A stretch of DNA of 64,000 nt, taken from positions 1 through 64,000 of the forward strand of contig NZ_KB908301.1 in the NCBI RefSeq assembly GCF_000382425.1, read 5' to 3'. The notes beneath the pieces are model-generated. The model did no database searches, was not told where the DNA came from, and saw nothing but the letters and a program-made list of their open reading frames with translations. Source of the stretch: Empedobacter brevis NBRC 14943 = ATCC 43319. Its GTDB lineage: Bacteria; Bacteroidota; Bacteroidia; Flavobacteriales; Weeksellaceae. Position numbers and translations under genes: made by a program. Positions 1-8,405 of the stretch are shown here, in pieces (position 1 is the first letter of the stretch; each line of letters starts with the position of its first letter).

Positions 1-320
1 TCAAACGGAAGTGCCATTTGATCGGGATTTCCTTCAAAACGCTCACGCTTTTGACCAAATTGCATACGTTTGTACATCTCAATTTGAGCTTTTAGATATT
101 CGCGCTCTTTTAAAAGGGAATCATTTTCCTGAGAAAGGGAATCATTTTCCTGAGAAAGGGAATCATTTTCCTGCGAAAGAGCATCTTTTTCCTGCGCAAG
201 GGAATTTATCTTTTGGTCTTTTTGGGAGTTGTTTTGAGAAAGCGAATTTATCTCAGAATCACGACTAGAAAGCAGCTCTAAAAGCGCTTGTTTTGACAGG
301 TTTTCTAGTTCGTTTTTCAT
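1..320 (-). CDS. tnpC: IS66 transposase TnpC, N-terminal part, truncated by window edge
   Basis: The minus-strand frame opens at ATG 320 and is still open at base 1. It encodes a leucine-zipper-like N-terminus with several SLSQEND heptads followed by MYKRMQFGQKRERFEG. The FGxKxER-type motif after a coiled coil is the signature start of the IS66 DDE transposase (family size about 500 residues). The DDE catalytic domain would lie outside the window. The coiled coil is presumably for multimerisation. Activity cannot be judged because most of the gene is unseen. Confidence 0.8.
   Translation of the reverse strand, partial: MKNELENLSKQALLELLSSRDSEINSLSQNNSQKDQKINSLAQEKDALSQENDSLSQENDSLSQENDSLLKEREYLKAQIEMYKRMQFGQKRERFEGNPDQMALPF
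116..199 (-). repeat. 21-bp tandem repeat encoding coiled-coil heptads
   Basis: Three near-identical 21-bp units (116-136, 137-157, 158-178) and a degenerate fourth (179-199) lie inside tnpC. Each unit is exactly seven codons, SLSQEND on the minus strand, so each is one coiled-coil heptad. Unit gain or loss would lengthen the zipper without shifting the frame. Confidence 0.85.
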
Positions 321-370
321 ACTGTAAAAGTACCATTTTTAAAGCTTTTGTGCAAGAAAGTAAGCTGATT

Positions 371-709
371 TTAAGGTAATGAAAATCGCTTTTTTTGAAT
401 ACTTTTTATTACTTGAATGCCTTCAATCATCAAAATAAGATGGCTCCAACTCAGTTCATTTTTCTGAGTTTTTGGAATCGGAAAAGTACCTTGTTCCAAA
501 CGTTTGTAATACAGCACAAATCCGCCATTTTCCCAATGCAACAGTTTTATATGAGTGCGATTTCGGTTTAAAAACACAAAAACCTCACCACTTGTGGCTT
601 GCCGTTGCATCACCGAACTAACCAATCCACAAAGCCCATCAAACGATTTTCGCATATCGCAATAACCGTCGTACAAGTAAAATCGGTGCGAAGAACCAAG
701 CGAAAACAC
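371..709 (-). CDS. tnpB: IS66 family accessory protein TnpB (ORF2)
   Basis: The 112-residue product has the IS66 Orf2 signature: YLYDGYCDMRKSFDGLCGLV near the N-terminus, then GEVFVFLNRNRTHIKLLHWE and GFVLYYKRLEQGTF. The length is usual for this family (about 115). TnpB is required for transposition of IS66-type elements, but its biochemical role is not established. The start is GTG at 709, one base from the tnpA stop, so the two are probably translationally coupled. It appears intact. Confidence 0.88.
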   Translation of the reverse strand: MFSLGSSHRFYLYDGYCDMRKSFDGLCGLVSSVMQRQATSGEVFVFLNRNRTHIKLLHWENGGFVLYYKRLEQGTFPIPKTQKNELSWSHLILMIEGIQVIKSIQKKRFSLP

Positions 710-710
710 C

Positions 711-992
711 TTAGTAAAGCTTGATTAATTGCGATAAAAGCGCCAAATTGTTACCTACTTTTAGCCGCACGCCGTTGGGATAAATTAACTCTATCTCATC
801 TTGCGAAGTTTCTTCTTTGATGGCAATGAATTTCCCCGTTTTGGATTTTTTTTCATTGCTTCGTTCTAACCAATAATAAAAAACAGCTTCGCTAATTCCG
901 TTTTCTTTGCAATAAGCGCGTTTGCTTTTTCCACTTTGTTGCCAATGGGCTATCATAGCCAACCTTTGAGTTCTGTTGTCTTGTGTTGTCAT
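711..992 (-). CDS. tnpA: IS66 family accessory protein TnpA (ORF1)
   Basis: The 93-residue product has an N-terminal helix-turn-helix-like segment (RLAMIAHWQQSGKSKRAYCK, then ENGISEAVFYYWLER) typical of IS66 Orf1/TnpA, a DNA-binding accessory protein. It starts at ATG 992 and its stop abuts the GTG of tnpB. The C-terminal half (IELIYPNGVRLKVG) matches the short beta-rich tail usual in this family. It is intact in length. Confidence 0.82.
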   Translation of the reverse strand: MTTQDNRTQRLAMIAHWQQSGKSKRAYCKENGISEAVFYYWLERSNEKKSKTGKFIAIKEETSQDEIELIYPNGVRLKVGNNLALLSQLIKLY

Positions 993-1014
993 GCTACAAA
1001 ACTAAATCAGCTTT

Positions 1015-1281
1015 TTAATTAACGCAATATGGGGTTCGTCGGGGGGATACTTCTTTTCTACCCTTTTCCAGATCTGTAGTATATTCATATTCAGGGAAGC
1101 AATCAAGTATTGCTGTGTCTAACTCCCATTCCTCATAGTCACTGGTGAAATTTATTTGATAACTAAATTCATATTCACGAATATAAACAGGGAACCGAAT
1201 TTTATTTTCGATAATTTTTTCCTTAATTTGGTCGATATCTGATTTGCGATTTATTATTATTGATATGTCTGTTTCTATCAT
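1015..1281 (-). CDS. Small hypothetical protein, C-terminus possibly replaced by IS66 end
   Basis: This 88-residue frame lies downstream of gajB in the same orientation. The first 75 residues look like an ordinary acidic alpha/beta protein (METDISI start; FTSDYEEWELDTAILDCFPEYEY). The last residues (VSPRRTPYCVN) are compositionally different and fall where the IS66 end should be, so the natural C-terminus may have been cut off by the insertion. I recognise no family. It could be a third gene of the defence locus or unrelated cargo. Confidence 0.5.
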   Translation of the reverse strand: MIETDISIIINRKSDIDQIKEKIIENKIRFPVYIREYEFSYQINFTSDYEEWELDTAILDCFPEYEYTTDLEKGRKEVSPRRTPYCVN

Positions 1282-1351
1282 TGAGTTTTAATATTAACTA
1301 TTAGGGTATAGTCAGAATTTGCTAATAGGTTCTTATGTTTATAGTGGCATT

Positions 1352-3040
1352 CTATAAAAACTCCAAGTCATAAAAACCACTTAAAGAATTCTGGACATTA
1401 GACGCTATAGATGGAACAGAAATAAACAGCCTATTCTTTGCTCTGCTTAGTGCAACATAATTTATTCTATGCTCTTCGTTAGCTGCCAAATCACATTCAG
1501 CTAAAAAATTGATATCTTTTTCTTCATTTAGAACTAACAGTACATTGTCAAATTCATCACCTTTAGACTTATGAATAGTCTTGTGCAGGCTTATGTCTTC
1601 AGGTATAGAAACACATAAAAGTAATTGGTTCAGTGTATGAGTTTCATAAAATGTCTTAATATCCCCACTTCTAAAATTAGCTAAATCAGATACTAAATTT
1701 TCTCTTATGAAAGCTGCAAATTGCAACAAAGATTCTCTTTCTAATTCGGAGTGCTTTTCAAGTAAAATGGTTAGGTATTTCAGAGCTTTTTTCTTGCCCT
1801 TGAATTTATCGAATTTATAATTAAACTGTTTCTCTAAGACTTTAATCGCATCTTTAAACTTGTTTTCTTTCCCGTAGGCAATTGCTTTTACACAGCAATA
1901 AATTATGTTTGAACGCTTAGGGTTGGTATCTACTTCTTTCTGCTTCTCTAATAACTTACTATCTAATCCAGACCCGTTGATCTCTACTTTCATCGCATTT
2001 GAGGTTATGTTATCCCTTGAAAGCGTATAAATGCGTTCGTCACTACATTTGGTTTTTGCAGCACGCAATGCTAATATCATATCACCAATAAAAATTATTG
2101 GTTTTGCAATTGATACATTCCGAATTTTACTTTGATTTATGTCTTTTCGAAGGTCATTCAAAGAGTCAATGATTTCATTACTACTTCTTCTGTTCTCATT
2201 TAAAACAAACTCTTTTATATTGGGCAAAGAAAAAGCTTGGAATTGTGTATGATCAGCTCCTTGAAACTTGTAAATTGATTGGGCCGTATCTCCAATAATA
2301 CCTATTTTAGTTTCTCCTAATCCAATTTTCTTGAATATTTCTACCTGTATAGGATTACTATCTTGAAATTCGTCAATATAGATATAAGGAAATTTGGTAT
2401 TTAAGATGTTTACCACAAACGGAAATTTATTGATTATCTGAAAACTAAAGAAAAGAACATCATCATGATGAAGCAAGCCTTTTTCCCACATCATTTTTTT
2501 GTATTCCATATAGGAATCGTTTCTAATTGGATATTTTCCAATTTTAAAAGGATAATCAGTTTTAGCTTTCAAGTCGGTATTTTCAAATTTCCATTTTAGA
2601 TTATTAAATGCTTTAACAACAGTCTTATCGTCATTTATTCTTTGTTGTCCTGTACGATTTTTCCACTCGCTTAGAAAGCCATAATTTGATAGCACTATAT
2701 CATCATGACCATCCATTTCAGCAATATTAAGACCATATTCAGTCGCAACAAATGATGCATATGGTTTTACAATATTCTTATACAGAAAACTATGAATTGT
2801 TGAAACTTCAACTTGATTTGCAGACGTACCTAATCTTTTTTGAATTGTTTCAACAGCTATATTTGTATAAGTGATACAAGCTATTTTTCTTGTCCTGAAA
2901 AGATTGCTTGAATTATGTAAAACATTCTTTATGTGATTTATAAGCCAATAGGTCTTACCTGCACCTGGTCCAGCAGATACTTTAAAATGACTTTCAATAT
3001 CTGCTATAACGCTATCTGAGTTGATAATGATTACTGACAT
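1352..3040 (-). CDS. gajB: Gabija-type UvrD/Rep-like helicase GajB
   Basis: The 562-residue SF1A helicase has, in order, Walker A GPGAGKT (residues 24-30), motif Ia region IACITYTNIAVE, motif II YIDEFQDSN, motif III GDTAQSIYKFQGAD, motif IV NENRRSS, motif V IHKSKGDEFDNVLLVL and motif VI NYVALSRAKNRLFI. All core helicase motifs are present. It overlaps the end of gajA by 10 bases. In Gabija anti-phage systems GajB partners GajA, an OLD-family nuclease, and is thought to sense DNA ends or ssDNA. The pairing with an upstream OLD/TOPRIM gene defines this as class 2 OLD/Gabija-like. An alternative is a generic OLD-UvrD defence pair not formally called Gabija. Confidence 0.85.
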   Translation of the reverse strand: MSVIIINSDSVIADIESHFKVSAGPGAGKTYWLINHIKNVLHNSSNLFRTRKIACITYTNIAVETIQKRLGTSANQVEVSTIHSFLYKNIVKPYASFVATEYGLNIAEMDGHDDIVLSNYGFLSEWKNRTGQQRINDDKTVVKAFNNLKWKFENTDLKAKTDYPFKIGKYPIRNDSYMEYKKMMWEKGLLHHDDVLFFSFQIINKFPFVVNILNTKFPYIYIDEFQDSNPIQVEIFKKIGLGETKIGIIGDTAQSIYKFQGADHTQFQAFSLPNIKEFVLNENRRSSNEIIDSLNDLRKDINQSKIRNVSIAKPIIFIGDMILALRAAKTKCSDERIYTLSRDNITSNAMKVEINGSGLDSKLLEKQKEVDTNPKRSNIIYCCVKAIAYGKENKFKDAIKVLEKQFNYKFDKFKGKKKALKYLTILLEKHSELERESLLQFAAFIRENLVSDLANFRSGDIKTFYETHTLNQLLLCVSIPEDISLHKTIHKSKGDEFDNVLLVLNEEKDINFLAECDLAANEEHRINYVALSRAKNRLFISVPSIASNVQNSLSGFYDLEFL

Positions 3041-5106
3041 AATTCTTCTATTGCAGATTTTATATAAGGTGGAACATTGAAATCCTTAAAGTCTGGCGTT
3101 CCTTTTTTAGACAGGTTTTCTTGAAGAGCATAACATAATTCGAGTGCATTTTCTCCTTTTCCAACTGAATTAAGATATCTTGAAGCAATGATAGCTTTCT
3201 TTTTTTCTTCATCTGACATACTTGTATTAGCAATTATGCCCTCATTGATTCTTTTGTTTTCTTCACTGGTTGATAATCTGTTTAGCAAATCTTGAGAAGT
3301 TTTACCTGTTGTAGAATACAATGTCATTAAATCATTAATTTCTTTAGCGTTACTTATAGATTCAGTGATTAGAATATCAAGGTTTGGATTACTTAATAGA
3401 ATCTCATACTCAAAAGTTTTTCCCGTACCTATAGGCTGACTATAAAATGTAATGTTAGGGTGAGTTCCTGTTTTAAATAAATCGGCATTAGGATTAGTTT
3501 GGTAATCATAATTAGCGATATCCTGATTAAACTCGAATGGATAACATTTTTTAAATTTACCATCTGGCTTTTCTTGTCTTTCAGGGTCTCTGTCAGTAAG
3601 ACAAATTACTTTTTTAGGAAGGGTAAAGTCTTGTAAGCTGTTGAAAAGATATAGAAAATGATTAAAATAACGACCCCCAACATTTATTATTGCAACATGA
3701 TGATCTTCTAATGATTTTTCCATGTAGTTGGCAAAAATTGAAATCAAAAGTTGTTCTGCGATGCCTTCTACCAAAATTATTTTTTGAGCAAACAACATGT
3801 CTGATTTTGTTGCATCTAGAAACCGCTGGACGTACTTCTTACTCTTAATATTTTCAGATCCATCGGGCTCTATGAAAACTTTCTTTGGATATCCAATAGT
3901 TGTATTTCCTTCTTCATTGTGTAAGCATATTATTTCATCCAATGAAACTGCTGATGTAATATGAGTTGAATGAGTTGTTACAAAAATTTGCCTAACTTTT
4001 TTTTCTTTCATATTCTCATTGAGAAACTTCAAAAATTTATACTGCATTGCTGGATGAAGATGTGCTTCCGGTTCTTCAATTGCTAATGTATTAAACACTT
4101 TTGCATTTGCGTCTAAATATTCTACATCAGCATTGACTTGCATTTTCGCCAACAACAAAGACATAAAAATCAGATTGTTATAGCCAAGTCCATTGTGTGT
4201 GGCAGGAATTTTTATGCCAGTCTCATATTCAACTATAAGCTTTAGAACTGAATACATTTCATTTTCAGAAACACTCCCTTCGAAATTGGGTGTTGCTTTA
4301 TTGAATGATGCTCCTGTATTTTTGGCGTAAGAAAGAATTTCTTTTTTACCTTCATCTATTCTTTCACTTAGCTCTTTAATAAGCGTATCTGCCTTTTCCG
4401 AGAATTGTATCTTTTTGCCTTTTATTTCTAAATGCTTTTGTTCGTTTGTTTTATCAGGATCTTTTTTTATCTCGTAATCCATAAAAAAATCAAAAACTTC
4501 TCTCAAAAGAGTATTTCGACCGGTTAACATATCTCTTTCGACATCCCTAATTGCGTTTAGAAATTGAAAATCAAATTTAGACAACGACTCATTATCAGCA
4601 ATAGATTGATTTATCGGATCACCTCCCCAAATCTTGTATGTATAAAATCTTATGAAATCATGCTTAATAATTTTCCATACTTTATCAATAGCTTTTTCAT
4701 CATCGTCCGAAACCGTTGATAATTCGGTTATATAATCTTCGTGTTTTTTCTCAGGTAAGAAAAATTCATAAGTAAGGAGTGCTTCATAATCACTCTCAAG
4801 TTTAGTAAGCCAATTAGAAATTGTAACCAGATCATCAGGTTCTTGTTCTTTTCCTTTTTCAATGGTAATTGCAATGGTTATCTTTGGTGGATTTGCTTTT
4901 AATTCAGCTAAAGTCAAACTTTTATTGAAATCATCTGTATCTAATCTTTTATGATTTTGAGTGTCAATAACTAAAGATAATGCTTTAATAAGATTAGTTT
5001 TCCCTGCATTATTATGACCAATTATGACATTTACTCCATCGTTAAATTCAATTTCTTTTTCTTTGAAGTTTCTGAAATTGTTGATTTGTATTTTTGATAT
5101 GTACAT
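3031..5106 (-). CDS. gajA: Gabija-type OLD-family ATPase/TOPRIM nuclease GajA
   Basis: The 691-residue protein starts with an SMC/RecF-like ATPase: IQINNFRNFKE, then Walker A GHNNAGKTN (residues 30-38). The Walker B/D-loop AIEEPEAHLHP lies near residue 345, followed by the H-loop FVTTHSTHI. A C-terminal TOPRIM domain follows, with ILVEGIAEQ (catalytic Glu near 443), LTDRDPE (DxD-type acidic pair near 503) and TFEYEILL. In characterised Gabija systems GajA is a nucleotide-regulated DNA nicking endonuclease. It is longer than the Bacillus prototype, with extra sequence in the ATPase insertion. It is the first gene of the gajA-gajB unit and has its own candidate promoter. Confidence 0.87.
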   Translation of the reverse strand: MYISKIQINNFRNFKEKEIEFNDGVNVIIGHNNAGKTNLIKALSLVIDTQNHKRLDTDDFNKSLTLAELKANPPKITIAITIEKGKEQEPDDLVTISNWLTKLESDYEALLTYEFFLPEKKHEDYITELSTVSDDDEKAIDKVWKIIKHDFIRFYTYKIWGGDPINQSIADNESLSKFDFQFLNAIRDVERDMLTGRNTLLREVFDFFMDYEIKKDPDKTNEQKHLEIKGKKIQFSEKADTLIKELSERIDEGKKEILSYAKNTGASFNKATPNFEGSVSENEMYSVLKLIVEYETGIKIPATHNGLGYNNLIFMSLLLAKMQVNADVEYLDANAKVFNTLAIEEPEAHLHPAMQYKFLKFLNENMKEKKVRQIFVTTHSTHITSAVSLDEIICLHNEEGNTTIGYPKKVFIEPDGSENIKSKKYVQRFLDATKSDMLFAQKIILVEGIAEQLLISIFANYMEKSLEDHHVAIINVGGRYFNHFLYLFNSLQDFTLPKKVICLTDRDPERQEKPDGKFKKCYPFEFNQDIANYDYQTNPNADLFKTGTHPNITFYSQPIGTGKTFEYEILLSNPNLDILITESISNAKEINDLMTLYSTTGKTSQDLLNRLSTSEENKRINEGIIANTSMSDEEKKKAIIASRYLNSVGKGENALELCYALQENLSKKGTPDFKDFNVPPYIKSAIEELCQ

Positions 5107-5166
5107 TCAAGAAATAGTTATGGTTTAGTTTTTTTTAATGAATTTGTTTTCACTTTAAACTCTAAG

Positions 5167-5174
5167 CAAATTTA
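5167..5174 (-). promoter_or_regulatory. Candidate -7 box for gajA
   Basis: On the minus strand this reads TAAATTTG, a perfect match to the Bacteroidota -7 consensus TAnnTTTG. It lies 61 bases before the gajA ATG, with a TTG about 15 bases further upstream as a weak -33. Transcription would begin near 5160. Confidence 0.5.
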
Positions 5175-5451
5175 ATAAATTAAAAATTTCAATAACAGAC
5201 TATCTTAATCAAGCGACGTTCTTTTGCTTCTTTTCTTTGGTCGCTATGTGAAAAGAAAAGAAGTCATTACCAAATACAACAAAAGGGATAAAGAATATCC
5301 CACGAGAATAATATCGCAACCTGTTTGGTAAAATGTAGAGAAATGGAATTGTGTAGGGGTGCGTTTTGCAAAGTGGTTGCACCTTTTTAAATGCGAAAAG
5401 GCGGTTCCGACCAACGGAAGGATGCGTCTTTCGCCGCCCGACTTTTTGGGG
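5175..5451. other. Gene-free structured spacer between PRTRC thiF and gajA, with a 12-bp inverted repeat
   Basis: No convincing gene is seen here. Bases 5227-5238 (CTTCTTTTCTTT) are perfectly complementary to 5252-5263 around a 13-base loop, a hairpin with no proper T-tract, probably the end of the PRTRC transcript. Further right are shorter stems (TTCCG/CGGAA near 5405-5420; GGTGC/GCACC near 5357-5382). The stretch 5380-5470 is distinctly more GC-rich than the gajA side, so it probably marks a cargo insertion boundary. Confidence 0.5.
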
Positions 5452-6264
5452 TCAGGCGACTTTTAAGGGTTGGGTTTGGAAATTTTTCAGATTGAGAAAA
5501 AATCCCCTGTTTTCTGTCATTCCAAAGCGAAACATATTCCACAACAGCGAACAACCCATTTGAGCCAATGTTGCATTGACATATAAATCCTGCTTTTCCA
5601 ATGCTTCTGCTAAACTGCAACTTGGCGTGTCGTCTGTTTGTTCGGACTGTTTCAGCAGTTCGCCAAATTCATCTGTAACCATTGGCAGGCTTGCCACCGT
5701 TTCATACTTTTCAGAGTCGGGTTGTTTGATTGTTCCGATAGTAGATAGTATCACTTGCCCTGTATCTCTACTGTTTCCAAAATCCAACCAATATTTGGGT
5801 TCATCAATGTTGGCTCTGCGTTGTTTACTCATTGCGGTGAGCATTTCAGCAATAGCAAACCTTGTCTGTACGTTATCCACGCAGGAAATATAAATCGTAG
5901 ATTTTGTGTTTTCGGGCAGTCCTCCTAAAGAATTACGTTCAAACTTTTGGGTTTCTGCTTTCCAATTTGTTCCCATAAAACGATTGACACGGTTTATGAG
6001 TGCTACCGATTTGTACAGTCCTGTTTCACTTGGTGCAAATCGCTGTCTGCCCAAATTGGCTTCCGTGATAATGTCATCATCCCACAAACGAACCTGCAAT
6101 CCTGCGTGTCCCAATTCGGTTAGACTGTGGCTCATTTCCATTAAAGCGGTTAGCACTTTTGAACCTGTGCCACCTGCACCAATCAAATTGACTTCAATCG
6201 GGTTTGTCGGACTTATCAAATAATTGTCCGTAAAATGAACGGTTGTTTTTACTGTATTCATCAC
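5452..6264 (-). CDS. PRTRC system ThiF family protein
   Basis: The 270-residue ThiF/E1-like adenylating-fold protein has the nucleotide-binding glycine loop NLIGAGGTGSKVL (about 27-39), an acidic strand end LWDDDIITEANLGRQRF and YISCVDNVQTRF, all typical of the ThiF/MoeB superfamily. It is the last gene of the PRTRC cassette found on plasmids and integrative elements. The natural substrate is unknown. Its ATG overlaps the stop of PRTRC B by 4 bases (ATGA), indicating coupled translation. It is full length for the PRTRC subfamily. Confidence 0.88.
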   Translation of the reverse strand: MMNTVKTTVHFTDNYLISPTNPIEVNLIGAGGTGSKVLTALMEMSHSLTELGHAGLQVRLWDDDIITEANLGRQRFAPSETGLYKSVALINRVNRFMGTNWKAETQKFERNSLGGLPENTKSTIYISCVDNVQTRFAIAEMLTAMSKQRRANIDEPKYWLDFGNSRDTGQVILSTIGTIKQPDSEKYETVASLPMVTDEFGELLKQSEQTDDTPSCSLAEALEKQDLYVNATLAQMGCSLLWNMFRFGMTENRGFFLNLKNFQTQPLKVA

Positions 6265-6986
6265 AATAGATTTTTAAGGATTTTGTTATACGGTTTCAAT
6301 AATTCTTTCGGAAAGGGTTTATCTGTGTTTATAAGGTCTTTCCATACTTGTACGCAATTGCCTTTTGTGGGATTGTGTTTGCCCAATAAATGGCTGAAAT
6401 AAGAATTGAAAAAATAGTGTTCCCAAGCGTGAATAAATTCTTCTACCGATGCGGATTTCTTTATGTCTATGCTTACCGTTCCCATACAAACTTTACCATC
6501 TTCGTAAATATTGAAAAACGGAGCGTAATGCAGTTTGGTTTTATCGTTCGGTCTTCTATCACTCGCAAGGGCATAAACGGTAATACTGTTTTTACTTGCT
6601 TTCCAAATCATTGGCGGTACATAGGCTTTACCGTTGGGTATTTTCAGACTGTCCACAAAAAACAACTTTCTTTGCTGTGCTTTGGTGTACCAAATTACCG
6701 TACCTTTTTCCGCACTCGGATTAAGGTGCAAAATGTTTGTTGGTAAAATTCCGTTTGGTTTTAAAAAGGCTTTATCCTTGTCTTTTTCGGTGTTGAGTGA
6801 CTTTGCCAATACGTTTGCTTCTCTCACGGTCAATGGGTGGGCATTGATAGGGTTTCCGTTATTATCCATATCAAAATGTTCCACATAAACATCCGTTGTC
6901 CGTCCTTTGGTTTCATAAAATACCAAAGCCGATTTGGGGTGGTATAATGTCCCGAAATCCTGTGATATATCGTTTATTGTTTCCAT
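6261..6986 (-). CDS. PRTRC system protein B
   Basis: The 241-residue protein matches PRTRC B in size and landmarks: LYHPKSALVFYE at the N-terminus, ILPTNILHLNPSAEKGTVIWYT in the middle, the PPMIWKAS and NIYEDGKVCMGTV strands, and a C-terminal WEHYFFNSYFSHLLG segment. The molecular role of PRTRC B is not known. It lies between the F-position gene and thiF, in the conserved cassette order, and is intact. Confidence 0.85.
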   Translation of the reverse strand: METINDISQDFGTLYHPKSALVFYETKGRTTDVYVEHFDMDNNGNPINAHPLTVREANVLAKSLNTEKDKDKAFLKPNGILPTNILHLNPSAEKGTVIWYTKAQQRKLFFVDSLKIPNGKAYVPPMIWKASKNSITVYALASDRRPNDKTKLHYAPFFNIYEDGKVCMGTVSIDIKKSASVEEFIHAWEHYFFNSYFSHLLGKHNPTKGNCVQVWKDLINTDKPFPKELLKPYNKILKNLL

Positions 6987-6996
6987 ATTCTTGCGT

Positions 6997-8151
6997 TTAA
7001 CATTGGTGTAAAATATCGCTTAGGTTGTGTAATAATTGAAATAACCTGTTTTCAAAACAAAGGTTGTTGGCGGTTATATCCCTGCCGTCAAACTGTTTTA
7101 GTATAATGGGTTCTTCCATTTGTCCGTATTCCTGTATATCGGTGTTTACGGATTCTATTAAGGTTTCATTGAGCCAACCTTTGTGGTCTGCATAAAAGGA
7201 AATGTACTTTTCCATTCCAATAACATTATCCATATCTTCTTCAGATGCTTCTCCATTAGGTTTGGCATTTCGGAATACATTCTCATTCGGGTAGGTCTGA
7301 TACAGGGAAAAGGCTTCCTTTGCTACGGTTAAACATTCCCTGTCAAAATCATTTCTTACTTTGAACTTTTCAATACGCTGTTCAAATACGGTCAGATTGA
7401 TACGGTTATAAATACTTTGTTCAATAAAATCCCCGATAAATTCAGCTTTTTTTATCTCTGATAAATAAACTTCGGTTTCTTCCGTATAATCGTCCTGTTC
7501 CACCCAATCGTTCATCATTTCGTACATCCAATAGAGGTAACTTGCTTCCTGCCTGTAATACGGAATGTCGGCTATATGGTACAGATAAGCACAAACTGAC
7601 AATAATAAGTGTGCGTTGGCTTTTCTCTTTTTATCGTGCAAAAGGCGGTACAATGGCGAAATAGGAATATAGAACAATGTCGCTCCTGTATTGTAGCGTT
7701 CTTCACTAACAAAATAGGTTTTATTGCTATCCTGCACCAAACGAATTTCTTCCCAATCCAAAACTTTACTCTTTAACTTTTCCTCTACATCAGCCATCGC
7801 CAATGCCATATTGTAGGGATAGGCAAATTGTTTGGTCTGTGCAGGTTCAATGTTGTAATGCTTTGCCAATTTGGAAAGGGACTGAAAAAAGTCCCTTTCC
7901 GTTTTGTCTGATTTCCTGCAAGCCTGTACGGTTTTCGTTTCTTTCAGTTTAGGCAGAAAGGAACATTTTAGAAAACCATTGGCAACATCGCTGTTGGAAC
8001 TGACCTGCATTTGTCTTTCCGTACTTCGTTTGCATCCTTTGGCTTTTGCATCCAATTGGCGAACTCGTTTAACTGGCGGTGCAATTGTCGTTGCCTTTGC
8101 TGTTCGGGTATTGCGATAGTTCCCGATATGATTTTGCGTTGCATAATTCAT
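6997..8151 (-). CDS. PRTRC-cassette protein, F-position (function unknown)
   Basis: The 384-residue basic-to-acidic protein has a low-complexity basic N-terminus (about 1-60) and then a largely helical body (LSKLAKHYNIEPAQTKQFAY; HLLLSVCAYLYHIADIPYYR). It occupies the slot between PRTRC C and B. In related elements this slot carries an uncharacterised protein, sometimes called PRTRC F; I assign it mainly by position. No catalytic motif was recognised. The spacers to B (10 bases) and C (17 bases) are short, consistent with one operon. Confidence 0.6.
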   Translation of the reverse strand: MNYATQNHIGNYRNTRTAKATTIAPPVKRVRQLDAKAKGCKRSTERQMQVSSNSDVANGFLKCSFLPKLKETKTVQACRKSDKTERDFFQSLSKLAKHYNIEPAQTKQFAYPYNMALAMADVEEKLKSKVLDWEEIRLVQDSNKTYFVSEERYNTGATLFYIPISPLYRLLHDKKRKANAHLLLSVCAYLYHIADIPYYRQEASYLYWMYEMMNDWVEQDDYTEETEVYLSEIKKAEFIGDFIEQSIYNRINLTVFEQRIEKFKVRNDFDRECLTVAKEAFSLYQTYPNENVFRNAKPNGEASEEDMDNVIGMEKYISFYADHKGWLNETLIESVNTDIQEYGQMEEPIILKQFDGRDITANNLCFENRLFQLLHNLSDILHQC

Positions 8152-8168
8152 CGTTTTACATATTTGGT

Positions 8169-8387
8169 TTAACCTTTAGTTCCCATTACGCTCTCAAATC
8201 TGTACTCTACTGCATCATCCTTTATCTGTGGTGCAGATGCTTTTGCGGTGGTCAGTATGGGATACATATTGGCGTAAAAATTCATTACCGCTTCCACGCT
8301 CCAACGTGGTTCGGGGTCGGTCAGTCTGATGTCCTGTCCTTTATCTTTGAGTATAAACACTCGTTCCAATTGTGTTGCTAATAACAT
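8169..8387 (-). CDS. PRTRC system protein C
   Basis: The 72-residue protein has the compact PRTRC C pattern: RVFILKDKGQDIRLTDPEP, then VEAVMNFYANMYPILTTAK and VEYRFESVMGTKG. PRTRC C is a small ubiquitin-sized protein encoded beside the ThiF-family gene. A modifier/activating-enzyme relationship has been suggested by analogy, but nothing here proves it, and the C-terminus is GTKG rather than a canonical diglycine. The spacers to its neighbours are short and it is intact. Confidence 0.82.
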   Translation of the reverse strand: MLLATQLERVFILKDKGQDIRLTDPEPRWSVEAVMNFYANMYPILTTAKASAPQIKDDAVEYRFESVMGTKG

Positions 8388-8405
8388 AATGCTTGTTTTT
8401 AATGG

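Larger units (their letters stand above)
1..1048 (-). mobile_element. IS66-family insertion sequence, partial (left part outside window)
   Basis: Three minus-strand genes in the canonical IS66 order tnpA-tnpB-tnpC lie head to tail, with tnpC cut by the window edge. The end upstream of tnpA is not fixed. I place it near 1014-1050 because the small gene at 1015-1281 has an unnatural-looking tail there, but I did not verify a terminal inverted repeat or an 8-bp target duplication. The element sits beside the Gabija genes inside a larger integrative element. Confidence 0.7.

Noticed and set aside
116-199. Possible CRISPR-like repeat array
   Set aside because: The units are contiguous without spacers and encode coiled-coil heptads of the IS66 transposase.
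5366-5563. Plus-strand open frame of 65 codons over the PRTRC thiF end
   Set aside because: It overlaps the 3' end of thiF on the other strand and has low-complexity Arg/Phe content with no family resemblance.
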